NCBI GenBank assembly: GCA_018806985.1
Contig: JADANN010000370.1
Location: 602,501-666,500 of the forward strand
Direction: 5' to 3'
Origin: Angiostrongylus vasorum
Taxonomy: Eukaryota > Nematoda > Chromadorea > Rhabditida > Metastrongylidae
DNA: 64,000 nucleotides
Part shown: positions 34,151 to 45,972 of the stretch, in pieces
How positions within the stretch are numbered: the stretch's first letter is position 1
Layout of the letters: each line of letters opens with the position of its first letter
The notes under the pieces: generated by a model
What the model saw: the letters and a program-made list of their open reading frames with translations, nothing else
The model's database searches: none
What the model was told of the DNA's origin: nothing
Translations under genes and position numbers: made by a program

Positions 34151-35250
34151 TGAGACTATGTATAAAAGGGCAGTGACGACAAAGGACCCCATCACATTCG
34201 CGTTATTGGGAGACACGTGCCACGTAGACGGTGCAAGAACATTTAGATGATCGTAAGACGAGCTGGAATGTGTATCAACAATTGAGTATCATATCATAGA
34301 CAATACCATAGGCTTATCAAAGAAGTAACAAGTTATTTATCTCTGCCGAGGCTTATGGATAGTCTGGCTTGGGAATTCTAACAAAGATCGCTCTGACATC
34401 CTCCATCCCTACGCTTGTGATATATACATGAATACATTATGATTTTCATGTTGTATTACAAAATTTTCTGAATATGTATCATCCCAGCAGAAAAAGTAAG
34501 ATGTGGCACTCATTTATTGTGTAAATACACCTGACTCTTTACGACAAATCAGGTGTGTATGTATGATGAAGTCTGTGGCATCGTATGAGCGTGCATTAGA
34601 AGTACAGAAGTACACTAAACGTAAGCTGAAAATATTTCAGTAGCGTATTTTGTGATGGACTATGGTAACTATGGTAAATAGTAGCATGCATACTATCCTC
34701 ACCTACACACGACTGAACAAAGCCTTTTTTTTATAGCGTAGTCATGTTCTTGCCGCTTCAATTTGTCTAGTTATCAAAAAAATTATGTTTAGAAACCAGC
34801 GAATAGGTGTCGCCAGCAATTCATTAGAAATGGGATATGAAAGTCGAAGCTTTCTGTGCTCTTATAGCTAATACAGTATTGTAGCCAAATATTAGACAAA
34901 CCTGATCAAACTAATATCTACTAGTGTTTTTCGTTAGCGGCATAAAAAGAGCTGACTGCATTCATAGTTTGCATAGGTATCCATTTCATCCAAAACCTCA
35001 TCGTTACAGGGAGTGTGCCCGTGGATGTCTAGTTTCGATAGATAACAAGGTCACCATTTCCTTGTCAAGCACCTGTAGACCAGTAAAGTCTGCAAAATAA
35101 TTCCGGGAATCATCGTCAACACAGTCATATAATAGCAAATCTCTCTTAGACCTACAAAGGTCTAGGTCTGACGAAAAAAAATCAGGTTTAAAAAAGGAAA
35201 AAAAGCTTAGCATTCGGTACAAAGGCCTCAGCAGCTCTCCCTAGGAGAGC
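34151..35250. other. no gene recognised
   Basis: Contains a 72-codon minus frame (35,004-35,222) with an acidic run CVDDDSRNYFADF. It has no match I can name and no clear splice sites. Confidence 0.35.
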
Positions 35251-36258
35251 TGAGAAAACCGATGAGAAACGATAAAACCTCGGCTTACGTAGGACAAAAG
35301 CAGGATATCCATGGCTCACTACGGAGACTACTTTTTGCTCTGCATCAAGAACATTAGAAAAATCTCCTATAACGCACGGATCACTACGCTGTTCCTGATG
35401 CAGCAGATTATATTAAGACCAACGTAATAGCCTTATGGAAGCCAAGCAAAAGTAAGACGACCAATTAAACTGTGAGCGCTCAGTTATCAGTGGAGGATCA
35501 CGAAATTTTGATGGAGTGGCTGTGCAAAACATCTTTAGAGTATTCATCGTGTTGAGGCATAAGGTCCTACCAAATCAATACGTCTGTTCATTTTTCATTC
35601 TCAACTTCTGCTTCACAAGATAATCAGCATTATTGATTGCTACTCACAAACTTGTGGAAATATTGGAGAAGAGCGTATAAAGGCATTCCACAATCGGTAG
35701 GAGAAAAGGTATGCAGTTAGAACGTTTACGCATTTCTTCGTTGGAAACTTATACACCAGAATTGACGAAAAAGTGGAAACTGTTGGTGGTTTTCACCGTA
35801 ATCGGTTTCTCCATTGAAATTCATTTTCTGCGGTAAAGGAACTTCCCGCTTGATGCTGTAATTTTGCCTAACGGAACCATGCCGAGATTCGTCCACATTA
35901 TCCCGAAGAGACGATAGTGGTTTCTTGACATCATTAATCGAATTCTGCAGTTAGCCTGCCTACCGCATTTCATGGAGATTCACTCAAGGCATAAGCTTTT
36001 CGGCCAAGAACGAAATAACAAGTTGATTATGAAAGAAATATTTCAGATGGAATGTTTCCTCTAAATGATGACTGACAAGCTGATGAAAAATCAGGGAGCA
36101 TGAGCTATCGACAAATGACAACAACTGCACTGGGTGTCCCACCACCAAGTACAGTTATTTTATTCGAGAGGTGCTCCACTCAAGAAGATTCGATTCGAAC
36201 GACTACGCAGATCTACAATGCGTAGGCGAACGGCCGTGCTCAATCGACTCGAGTCATC
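35250..36258 (+). mobile_element. degraded LINE endonuclease remnant
   Basis: Scattered plus-strand blocks resemble an APE-type endonuclease, notably FVGNLYTRIDEKVE at about 35,738-35,780, which stands where VVGDFNARIG is found in related LINEs. No RT part is visible. Confidence 0.35.
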
Positions 36259-36294
36259 GGCTCAGAGGAAGACGAAAACATCGAAACGTTTGCC
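36259..36294 (+). other. hammerhead-like motif, degenerate
   Basis: GGCT arm, CAGAGGA box (U4 changed to A), GACGAAAACATC hairpin, GAAACGTT, TGCC arm, then a tail ttcgcgttagctcagttatcaa directly upstream of RTE copy C. Confidence 0.5.
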
Positions 36295-36360
36295 TAACAA
36301 AGTTTTTTGATTAACTTCGCGTTAGCTCAGTTATCAAGAAATTATTAATTACCTATGCTA

Positions 36361-39300
36361 CCACGGATCTCCCTCATATGATGGATTCCGATAGCTGGTT
36401 AGTCGCGAGGCTATGCGGCGCGTCCCCAGGTGGCGGATAGGACGTTAACCGCGGACCAAAAGCGACCTTTGCTTCCCAACACGCAGGTGGATCCAACGGA
36501 TGGATTCCCTGTTTCTGCTGCGCCGATCTGGCACATGCTTTCTGTATTTGCTAGGCGTATTCATGCATGCGTGTGTAGGTACGTTCTAGTTTATGCGGAT
36601 TGTATTCTACGAGTCAATTCGTCCAAAAGCCTGCAATTCAGTGACAGGGAAGTATATGGGAGGCGGTTAGGAATTGCATCCAATAAAATAAGCTCTTCAC
36701 TCCACTCTGGTAGTGCCTGGGAAGCTACCCATGAGTATATCCAGCCCCCCATGTTCAAAGCTGATAAGTTATACGTGGGTATCAAAATCTTAAACACAGT
36801 AAAAGAAACGGGCCTCATTCCCCTGACCCCTAAAGAGCCTCCAATTCGACAGCGTTGGGTAAGACGAGCACGGAGATGCTGCTTAAATTTCAGGGCCAAT
36901 GGAAACCGCCTGGATCACTAAGAACTAAGGTGACGATCTGTGCCTACAATGCAGGTACTCTTGCAGCCCAATCCTCGATAGAACACTTGCTCATGCAAGC
37001 GAGAAGGATGAGGTACGACGTCATCGGCCTGGCCGAGACGAGACGACGCCACCCATTCAACGCCGTCCATGAAATCGGAGAAGAACCGTTCCTCGGAACA
37101 TACGACAGTACAGGAGTCGGCGGCGTCGGCGTTCTCGTCAACACGAGTTTGTCCATGAATATCGATTCATTCGAACAACTTGCAACCCGACTCGGACGTT
37201 TACGATTAAAAAAGATGTGAGTCAATACCGGCTTTGACAATCTTCGTCGTTTACACGCTGACATCAAACTATGACGAAGAAGAAGTCGAAGCATTCTATA
37301 TGGGCGTGGAGAAGTTCTACAGAGAAGACCATACATTTTTCAAGGTCATCACTGGGGATTTCAACGCCAAGATTGGACCAAGAAGAACGTCTGAAGAACG
37401 TCACATTGGGACCCACGGATTAGAATGGAACGAACAGGGTGAGCGGCTGTCTGAGTTTATCATGGCGACCAAGACAATCCATGGTAACTCGCAATTCCAG
37501 GAGCCCCACCCTCAACGCTGGACGTAGGAGTCTTCCAGTGGAGAGTACCATAACGAAATAGACCACATCATAGTAAATAGAAGGTTTTGGCTCATCGATG
37601 TCGCTGTTGTGCCAAAATTCCACACGGGATCACATCACAGCTTCCTTTCTGCAAGATTCCATTTCTCGCAGAAAGGAGAAAAAAGCCGTTAAATTCAAAA
37701 AACGAATTCCTAAAACCACTATAAGCAGGGACTTATTCAACTCATTAGTCAGCTGCTGGGAAGATCCCGTTGTCGGTAATATCTAAATATAACAACTAAC
37801 ATCCGAACTCGCAAAATTAAAGAGAGAAGAGCAGCAGTAATATTCGAAGCTGCAGAGGCTGGGTAAAGCATTCGCAAAACCCTCCGATGCTTCGCCAATA
37901 ACAAGACCAAATTGATTGCACTCCGGCGCCCTGACGGAACAGTTTCAGCATTCAGAAAGGCAGTGGAGAAAATCATTCACAAATACTACTCAGAACTCCT
38001 GGATAGCCACGTCCACCTTCCGTCATATGAAATAAAGGAGGATGGATATGTTGAACCACCGGTTCTTCCTTTCGAAATCCGACATGCCATATCGTTGGTG
38101 AAAAAATAGCACAGCACCAGGTCCGGAGAGTATAAGACCAGAACACCTGAAGAACCTTCTGTCAATCCTCGTAAACACACTGGCTCGGCTCTTCACACGT
38201 TACCTATCCGAATGCAAGGTCCCTACTCAGCGAAGGACCAGCAAGACCGTGTTATTGCTCAAGAAGGGTGTCCTATACGATATCGGCAACTATCGCCCAA
38301 CCTGCTTGCTGTCTGTCGTCTATAAACTTTTCACTCGAGTCATCCTAAATAGGACTGACAGAACACTGATCGAAGGACAGCTATGTGAGCAAGCAGGGTT
38401 TCAAAAAAGGATTTAGTACGACGGACCACATCCACACGATAATAAGGCTCATTGAAGTATCGCGTGAGTACAAAAGACCGCTCTGTCTTATCTTCATAGA
38501 TTTACAAAGCACCATTGATTCAGTCGAGATAGAAGCAGTCTTGGAAGCCCTGGATAGTCAAGCAGTCCCTACTTAGTACATAAAGATTCTTCGTGAGGTG
38601 TACAAAAAATTTCACAACCAAGATATCACTATTATACAACGACATTAACATTGGCATCAAAGAGAGGTTAGGCAAAGCGACACCATCTCACCAACATTAT
38701 TTACTGCCACCCTCCAGAACGTCATCCGAACACTGGAATGGGATACTACTGGAGTGAAAATTGATGGTCGCCAGTTACACCATCTTATCTTTGCTGATGA
38801 CATCGCCCTTACGACACCAAACATTAGCCAAACGGAACGTATGCTTGCCGACTTTGATAGAGCCTGTGGAAATATTGGTCTTCGTCTACATCTTACAAAA
38901 ACGATGTTCATGAGGAATGGATTGGTTTCGTACGCCCCATTCACGCTCAACGGAACGAATATCTCCGAATGCTCCAGTTATGACTATATAGGTCGGGAAA
39001 TCAATATGATGAACGACCTAGCTCCAGAGCTGAGCAGAAGGAAACGAGCGGCGTGGGGAGGTTTCAAGAGCATCGAGGATGTAGTGAAGAGGACAAAGAA
39101 CACACGACTCCGTGCCCACCTTTTCGACTCAACGGTACTTCTTTCCATAACGTATGCGTCAGAAACGTGGTCGCTGCGTAAGCAGGATGGAAGACCACTC
39201 AGCGTTATTGAACGTGAAGTCGAAAGGACGATGCTAGGAGTATCCCGTTTCACATAAGTAAGGAAAGGGATCCGAAGCTCCGACCTGCGTCGGCGACCAA

Positions 39301-39622
39301 AAATCAAAGATGCCGTTCTGTGCGCCGAACAGTCGAAGATAAGATGGGCCAGACACGTAATGCGTATGAACAACAACCGATGGACAACAGCCGTTAATGA
39401 CTGGGCTCCTCGTGATGTTAAACGCATTACAGGAAGACCATCGACCGGATGGTCAGAGTTGTTCACGAAAAACCTAGAAGAATGATATGATGCTCGACGA
39501 TTCCTTAGAGCGGGCACAACCTACTGGGAAACTCTTGCACGCGAAAGGGAAAAATGTAGGATTTACTGGCTCCCGCTCGGGTCACTCGACGATCAACGGA
39601 ACTACAGATGATAGAGATGATA
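36361..39622 (+). mobile_element. RTE-1-type LINE, copy C (best-preserved plus copy)
   Basis: Full-length plus copy, 5' end CCACGGAT. Endonuclease: 36,855-37,220 ([33 protein letters not shown]) and 37,234-37,527 ([13 protein letters not shown]), with SDH replaced by a GSHHSFL-type block near 37,630. RT: 38,280-39,257 with KKGVLYDIGNY, IFADDIALTTPN at 38,785, and TLNGTNISECSSYDY. C-terminal region to about 39,600. At least five stops or frameshifts separate the frames, so it is defective but younger than copies A and B. Confidence 0.88.
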
Positions 39623-40019
39623 CCTATGCTGAGGTTAAATAGAAGTTAGCTTTCGAGATAGTGTACTAAATTGTCTACCAACTCTTCAATGAGGAAAATC
39701 GTATCGTATCTCCTCTCCCAACATTCAGGATATACCTTAGAAGAGTTCGAAAATACCCACCTTTGTGTTGAAGTGGATAACAAACTTTCTTCCTTAGAGC
39801 GAAAAAGGGAAGGAAAATTGACTGAAGAATCTGACGAAACTTTGGTCTCGTCGGTATTTTTCAAGACATATTAGTGAAGCAGACGACATGGTAGAAAATC
39901 TAGAACTTTGAATACATCAGAAGAAAACCTATTTTATTTAATTATTTATTATTTATTTTATTTGAACCACCCGCCGTATCGTGAGAAATAAAATGATGTA
40001 GGTTGTTAGTACATTTTAC
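39623..40019. other. no gene recognised
   Basis: Open on both strands for about 200 bases (39,646-39,874), which often happens by chance in biased sequence. No family match. A/T-rich tttattta repeats follow. Confidence 0.4.
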
Positions 40020-40325
40020 TATTCCTATTTTATTTTATTCGACCTGTACCCCCACATCTATTGTGCGGATCCCAGCACTTTTACGTGTGGCTTTGGCTTA
40101 TGCTTGAGGATTTTCCTTTTTGCCATGGTTGTCGTTGAATACTGGTCCAGCCGATTCTCTCTGGAGTTCTGAAATAGCTAGGCTAGAGCAATTCCACGTG
40201 GATTGCAGAGAGTGAGTTTCCCCAGGCAAGACCAATTTTCCGATCCCGGAATGGTGAAAGGTTTGGTGAGTTCGTAATGAGATTGAACCAGCACCATGCT
40301 CTTGACGATCGGCATTATTCGATTA
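40020..40325 (-). repeat. SINE family 3
   Basis: Minus copy. Blocks ctattgtgcggatcccagcactt, gagtgagtttcc and gaaccagcaccatgctc are shared in the same order with 62,470-62,810. The B-box-like segment is ggtgctggttcaatctc on the minus strand. Confidence 0.55.
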
Positions 40326-41730
40326 TCTGCACCTAATCCATTGTATACCTATGGATGGACTTCAATAAACATGGAAAAGGTGGTGGTGAAGTTGAACAAA
40401 TGATGGGAGCAGGGTGGACTGTGTCCGGAATGCTTAGAAAAACAGCGATCAACTGACGACACCAGGACTTCTTCAGGAGACTGTTTTTGAATTGAGGAAT
40501 GAGTTCACAACTTGACTGCTTCAAAAAATTTCATGCACAACTGGAGCAGTTCTCGAATGTGAACAGCACATATTATATCGTGTGATAGTACAAAATTTAA
40601 TACTTCCAAAAAATATATTTTCTTCATGAATGGGCAAATACACACAGGAAGCGGAACATCGACCGTCTTGTCACGTCAGAAGGGGAGTTGACGACTGGTG
40701 GAGAGAAAGAACGGTAAATTGGGCCTACAAAGGATGTCTGCATCTTCTAAAAGGATCACCTAGAGGATAACGGATGTGTTTATAACTGTAAACAGCAATA
40801 TTTATCACAAAAGGCTATTTACTCTCGAGACTGAAAGGACACCATGAGCAAAACAGGCCACCTGTATAGATTAAAGGTTCCTTAAGGAAGATGGACGAAA
40901 CGAATGGAAAATGTTTTAGGTCGATTCGCAGGGCTCATGAGTTGGTCCGCTTAAGTAATTTAGAAAGAAACGAAAGAATCGGACCTGTGTCATTGCTCAT
41001 TATTGAACTCATTATTGTTGAGTAATTCTCAAAGTATCCAAGTAACATGTCGGCATGCTAAGGAATTTACACTGAACTGTACTCGCTAAACGACATTGTG
41101 ACTGCGTGGTAGATGTATAGGTAACGTCTTGCAAACCTAAGTGTATAAGTTTCTTACTAGGCCGTTTTATGAACTGACATGTGATTGTTACTAGAAGATT
41201 TTTCCTTCCAACGGCCAAGATGGCCTTCAAGTCATTTTACTTTCTACATTCGACTTTAATACTTCCTAGTCACACTGGAAATGAACAATACGACGGAGGC
41301 ACATAAATGATAGCAAATAAAAGCAAAGAAAAAGTTAAAATGCTTCGCATGTCGTGTATGATTCGTGAACTATTTAGATGAAAAAAACAATATAAATAAC
41401 TAAATAAATGATAAAAATGAGTGGAAAAAGAAAGCGAGCCAGTATGTCGATACCATTGTTGTTCCTGATCTTGGCGCACTTTGTGTCGTAGGCCATTTCT
41501 AAAGCCTGAATTAAACAAATTTAGAGGGACGCTGTCTTCAAATGCTCTTATATTTGCAAGGATTACTTAACCAAATTAAAGATATAAACTACCACTTTAT
41601 TCCGTATAATGGCATCAACATGCACTGCAACAGCATGCTCTACTAGTTTCTCTTTTTCTAATAAAAGCAGTTAGGAGAGTATACCCAAAACAGGAAACCA
41701 GCAGTAAACGACGTGGAGCTGATGTAATTA
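40326..41730. other. no gene recognised
   Basis: Several frames of 60-80 codons on the minus strand, none with recognisable motifs or good splice sites. Nothing further seen. Confidence 0.4.
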
Positions 41731-41734
41731 TAAG

Positions 41735-42012
41735 ATGATAAAGCTCTCGACGTTGATCAATCCCTGAGGGTGTGCCATGCACTCGTCTTCATTGTGTATC
41801 ATTGGAGGTGATCAAATGCATATCTGGCCTTCACAGTGACTCGCGGTGGCCTGCTGATGTATCGAGCCAGTGCTGCTATCCTCCCAGACAAGTCTGGTAC
41901 TAATTTGCCGAACCCGGAGGGATGGAAGGCTTGGTGGGCCACGAGCGCGGGAATCGATTCCACGTGTATGTCGCAGTGGCGCCTCCAACTACTGCGCCAC
42001 ACGCGCCCATTG
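41735..42012 (-). repeat. tRNA-derived SINE, family 2
   Basis: Well-preserved minus copy: tail gagggtgtgccatgcac..., body ctggtactaatttgccgaacccggagg, head with ggaatcgattcca and a gtagttggaggcgccactgcga region. Confidence 0.78.
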
Positions 42013-43000
42013 GCTTTCGATACCATTTCGTAATGTAGCCGTTTTCTGATAGGTTAATTTACACGTCCAGAAATGGAAGCCAGTTTTCTTTTGATTTCTC
42101 TCGGGTGAGTTTAATATACTCTGACTGTTCGTTCAACAACTCGAAACATTTGTCAATTTCCTCTTGTGTTGAACAAATTACGCACAAATTATTAGATTAT
42201 TACGGTATTATCAAATTACGCTATCAATTATTATCAAATTACGTTATTACGCACAAATGAGAGGGCTGGAAATGGGACAATGACTGGCACCAAGCCTTGC
42301 CATTGCATTCATGTCTAAGGTGGAAGCACCATTAATCGATCTCGGGCCGTTACTCTACTGTAGATATGTAGATGACTGCTTGGTCATTTGTTCAACACAA
42401 GAGGAAATCGACAAATGTTTCGAGTTGTTGAACGAACAGTCACAGTGTATTAAATCCACCTGAGAGAAACTGAAAGAAAACTGGCTTCCATTTCTGAACG
42501 TGCAAATTAACCTATCAGAAAAAAGGCTACATTACGAAATGGTATCGAAAACCAAGAATCAAAAAACATCTTGGTTCATTTCCTCTGCTCTCACCCCCTC
42601 TCACACGAAAAGGGCGCTTGTGAGGGAACATGTTTCGAACAGCTACCAGCATGTGGACAGGAAGGGAGCACAGAGAGGAGTCCCGGAACTTGGAGCGGCA
42701 AATAGCCATTTTTGATGGCTACGAAACTGTAGCTCGGGATAGGTGTAGAGGAAACCACAGACCCCCCCCAACGATAACTCTAGCAACAATAAGTTCCCGT
42801 TTATCCTACCATTCATTTCAAATGAAGTAACTGCAGCTATAAAACGCTTTTTTAAGAAGGGCCCGTCTAGTGAATTCGGTAACGATAATTGAGATGCCAC
42901 CGAGTAATCTAGGACACCAACTAGTTCGTAACCGCCTATACGACCTCTATGTGCGACGCAAAATTGCGTACTTTGCCGCAGTGGTAGAGACGGTGACTGC

Positions 43001-43300
43001 ATGAGTTCGGGTACAGTTTATCTGATCGCTTGTAAAGCGTGCGGGGACGAATACGTTGGCGAAACGGGTAGACCACTCTGCGTTCGTATAAAAGAACACC
43101 TAGTCGGCATATGTAAACCAAATACTCCACTAGGCACGCATAGGACGCAGAGACATAACGGAGAAGATTTTGAAGTACGGATTACGATCCTAGCGCAGGA
43201 ATCGAAAAATACAAGCACGCAAAATTCTCGAGGCATTCTGGATCAATTCCAAGAATCCGAAAATGACCCGCAGGGAGGAATGCCTCATTATCACGCGTGA
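43001..43300 (+). pseudogene. GIY-YIG endonuclease domain of the Penelope-like element
   Basis: Open frame of 99 codons beginning MSSGTVYLIACKAC, with the GIY-type VYLI and the YVG motif of GIY-YIG nucleases, a following Arg in GRPLCVRIKEH and a conserved Cys pair. In this element class the domain nicks target DNA for target-primed reverse transcription. The RT upstream is in other frames, so the full protein cannot be made. Confidence 0.75.
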
Positions 43301-43500
43301 TATTGAGCAGTACATAAGCCTGTTAATCTGATGAGATGGGCACATTACGATTCCATGCGAACTCTGTGCGGTTGGTCTCCACGCGACATACTCAGTGGAA
43401 GACTTATAAAAAGCGGTGAGTGTGCAAAGACTCTGTGTTAAGTGTGATTGAAATTTTAGTTCAGCAATTTCTCTGTTTGCCAGTCAACTTGACTTTCGCA

Positions 43501-43537
43501 GGCTCTGAGGAAGGAGAAATCCGCCGAAACGTCAGTT
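43501..43537 (+). other. hammerhead-like motif, core boxes intact
   Basis: GGCT arm, CTGAGGA box (fits CUGANGA), AGGAGAAATCCGCC segment, GAAAC, GTC, AGTT arm. It lies just before taaataaagaaataaaat and the cctcgtgtttgct tail at the 3' end of the Penelope-like copy. Confidence 0.6.
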
Positions 43538-43654
43538 CGTATGTAAATAAAGAAATAAAATAACACCTCGTGTTTGCTAAACAAGAGTACGAAGAATTAC
43601 TTGATCAATGCCGAGGTTAATAGGAAGTCGGTCGTGGGATTATTTTGACAATTT

Positions 43655-44010
43655 TAACTTATTATTTACTGCGTACCCTTTTTAATGGCAGGGTATGTTG
43701 CGAAATATGACTTCAATGATGCTGAGATATGAGAAAGTTAAAATTGTGATTATAACTATAGCCTCAGTTTAACTGGGTTCATTGCCGATTTGGGCTCCCC
43801 AGATCAATCCCACTGACGGGTGGTTGCTCGTGGCACTGATCGATAGAACTAGTTGAGAGACAGGTGAAACGAAAGACCCGCATGGTGTGGTGGTGAACGC
43901 GTTAGCCCCGGAAAGGGTAACAGCGCGCTCGCTCCTCAACATAGACACTTGCGGTCCAGAGTTTTGCAAATATCTCACCATCATTGAAATTATTTCGACA
44001 ATTTTTCGAA
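43655..44010 (+). repeat. dispersed repeat family 1 with tRNA-like segment
   Basis: Full plus copy: cttattatttactgc leader, body (tgggttcattgccgatttggg...gacgggtggttgctcgtggc), tRNA-like acccgcatggtgtggtggtg, ending ttttgcaaatatctcaccatc. Confidence 0.75.
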
Positions 44011-44096
44011 CCGACCGTCATTTAACCTCAGTAGCGAAATAATCAACATGTTTATAATTTGTTGAGCTTACACGAGCTTGATGAATATGTTTATTC

Positions 44097-44133
44097 CGGA
44101 CAACGTTTTGACGCCTGCGGTTTCATCAGAGCC
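44097..44133 (-). other. hammerhead-like motif, left arm of foldback element
   Basis: Minus strand: GGCT arm and perfect CTGATGA box, then AACCGCAGGCGTC, but GAAA is changed to AAAA and the last arm is disrupted. Confidence 0.5.
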
Positions 44134-44364
44134 AATGATCCGTGTCGGTGGAAATAATACCGACTCCTACTGGATTATGCATTGAAAAAAGAAAACATTG
44201 TCAACGGATAATCTTGTCAACAACAACTGCATTGTATAAAAAGACGCTGCCGGTGTGTATGGCTCATTCGTGCGGTGCTCACTGAAGAAGATCGCTTCTC
44301 GGTACGACAACGAAGATGCCACATCGAGATCACGAAGAACTGTGGACCACCGACACGGATCATC

Positions 44365-44400
44365 GGCTCTAATGAAGACGAAGACGTGGAAACGTCAGCC
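44365..44400 (+). other. hammerhead-like motif, right arm of foldback element
   Basis: GGCT arm, CTAATGA box (G5 changed to A), hairpin GACGAAGACGTG, GAAACGTC, AGCC arm, then GAAATAAACA. Confidence 0.5.
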
Positions 44401-44479
44401 GAAATAAACATATTTATCAACCTCAGTGTAAGCTCAAGAAATTGTAAGCATGTTGATTATTTCGACAATACTTCGAAAC

Positions 44480-45190
44480 TATAGATCTAAGCGCCGTTTT
44501 TTCTGGAATATTCCTCATTGGAAAATCAAGATACTGCGTGCTGTGTGAACTAAAACATTATCCTTTCATTAGTAACTGCCTTAGTAAACGTTTCTGCATA
44601 GTATAGAAAAAAGATTCACAGCTGCACGCACGAAAATGAAGAGCATTACAATAACTGTTTTTTCTAATATTTAAAAAATCACTTCTCTTGGACCACAGGG
44701 GGAAAAGCTTCCACAACACGAAGTTTTTGTTTTAATACAAAACATAGAGGAGGAATTTATACTAGCAAAGGAAACAATCAGAGAGTTTTAGCTGCCTAGT
44801 TAATAGCAGTAACCATTTCAAAGGTAAACCAGAATTAACTTGATCAAAGTAAGCATTAACCCTATATGAGGCTACGTGCTTCTCAATAGATCTAAGTCGT
44901 GGAAAACTGTATCTGAAAGGTAACTACTGATGGTAATGGTCAGTTTGAGAGCCGTTTCTGAATAACATCTGCGTGCCAGTCAATCCTGTTGCTCACAGCC
45001 AAGAAACGGCTAGTAGTTCGATCTTTTTCTAAGAAATAACTAACTGAGTATACTGCAAGTTTCCTGTCGATTCGCTTATCACAGTACCCACAATTCTAAT
45101 GGTCTTTAAAAATTTGCTGTTACCTTGGCGTTGACTTCTCTAAAAATTTTTTTAAGCTAACAATTATGATTCAAGCGTAGTAATGTCTAT
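44480..45190. other. no gene recognised
   Basis: Intergenic or intronic, A/T-rich, with no recognisable repeat copy. If the exon at 45,197 is real, this would be its downstream side. Confidence 0.4.
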
Positions 45191-45196
45191 CTAAGC

Positions 45197-45442
45197 CTAA
45201 TCTTCTTCTTTTTCTGAGTCATTACGTCGTAATCGACCATAAGCTCCAGTGCTGAGATGCATTCCAGTAGTTTTTTCCTTGCTCTTTCTTCTCCCATTTT
45301 CATTTCGGGTCATAAAAGAAGCGTGAATCGATTTTCCTTCATTATTGAAAAAGGACAGTTCGAGATTCACATTATATGGATCAAATGGATTAAACGTATA
45401 TCGTCGCATACGTTTTAGAGGTATCGTTTTAGAGATGGAGTA
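45197..45442 (-). CDS. possible terminal exon, function unknown
   Basis: Minus frame of 81 codons after a CCCTAG acceptor, ending in TAG. It reads RRYTFNPFDPYNVNLELSFF, later FMTRNENGRRKSKEKTTG, and ends in a charged tail (RRNDSEKEED). Composition and a basic/acidic C-terminus look like protein rather than repeat, and no transposon copy overlaps it. It starts in phase 0, as would be needed to follow the candidate exon at 50,549 if that one used a GTACTG donor. I recognise no family. Confidence 0.35.
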   Translation of the reverse strand, partial: YSISKTIPLKRMRRYTFNPFDPYNVNLELSFFNNEGKSIHASFMTRNENGRRKSKEKTTGMHLSTGAYGRLRRNDSEKEED

Positions 45443-45729
45443 CTAGGGATTTCACCTCTTTAGTGGTCCCCAATGGATGCTCATCCGGATGACCATTGGC
45501 GGTATACCGTATTGATCGTCGAATACCACAGCAGATTACAACGAAATACTCGACCTTAAGAAAAACATTTAGGTGGAAAAAGAAAGACTAATTTTATAGA
45601 AATATAATGAAGTGCAGTTTAAAGAGAAATGGGATTAGAGATGATTCGGCTTCTATCTTTCTATCTTTGTGAAAGGAAAGGACTATCTTTGTGAAAAAAG
45701 TTCAGTGGTTTTTAAGTTGTGTAGTCTTA

Positions 45730-45972
45730 TGGGCGCGTGTAGCGCAGTGGTTAGAGGTGCACTGCAATACATATGGGTTCTATCTCGCTTCCAGAACTCA
45801 GCAATCTTTCCATCCCTTTGGTGTCGCAAATTGATACCAGACTTGTCTGGGAGGATGGCAGCACTGGGTCGATTCATTGGTAGGTCACCGCAAATCATTC
45901 TGTAAGGGTGAATCATCGTTAACGATGCTTAGTGCATATTTATGGCGCATATCTCAGGAATTGATTAACGCC
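45730..45972 (+). repeat. tRNA-derived SINE, family 2
   Basis: Good plus copy: gggcgcgtgtagcgcagtgg (A-box-like), tgggttctatctcg (weak B-box), body with accagacttgtctgggagga, and tail tctcaggaattgatt. Confidence 0.78.

Larger units (their letters stand above)
42031..43640 (+). mobile_element. Penelope-like element with inverted 5' duplication
   Basis: The plus-strand RT remnant begins near 42,255. It has an APSLAIAF-like block, then the catalytic CRYVDDCLVICSTQEEID (about 42,360-42,412), then WLPFLNVQINLSEKR and a SKTKNQKTSW thumb-like block. The GIY-YIG domain lies at 43,001-43,300: GTVYLIACKACGDEYVGETG, RPLCVRIKEHLVG and a REECLI block. The end carries a hammerhead-like motif at 43,501 and the tail to about 43,640. 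An inverted copy of 42,398-42,540 lies at 42,031-42,178, so the left side can fold into a hairpin. Frameshifts are present in the RT, but the GIY-YIG frame is open for 99 codons. Confidence 0.82.
44034..44470. mobile_element. foldback element with ~110 bp terminal inverted repeats
   Basis: Left arm 44,034-44,154 and right arm 44,345-44,470 are inverted copies. The outermost 16 bases are perfect (cgaaataatcaacatg / catgttgattatttcg), and cggatcat/ggccaccgac blocks pair near the inside. Each arm holds a hammerhead-like motif, so the element looks like two Penelope-type termini in head-to-head inverted form around a ~190 base non-coding centre. Confidence 0.75.

Noticed and set aside
45730..45800. 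A genuine tRNA gene
   Set aside because: A- and B-box-like segments are present, but the cloverleaf arms do not pair and the same head is repeated in thirteen SINE copies with a shared non-tRNA body.
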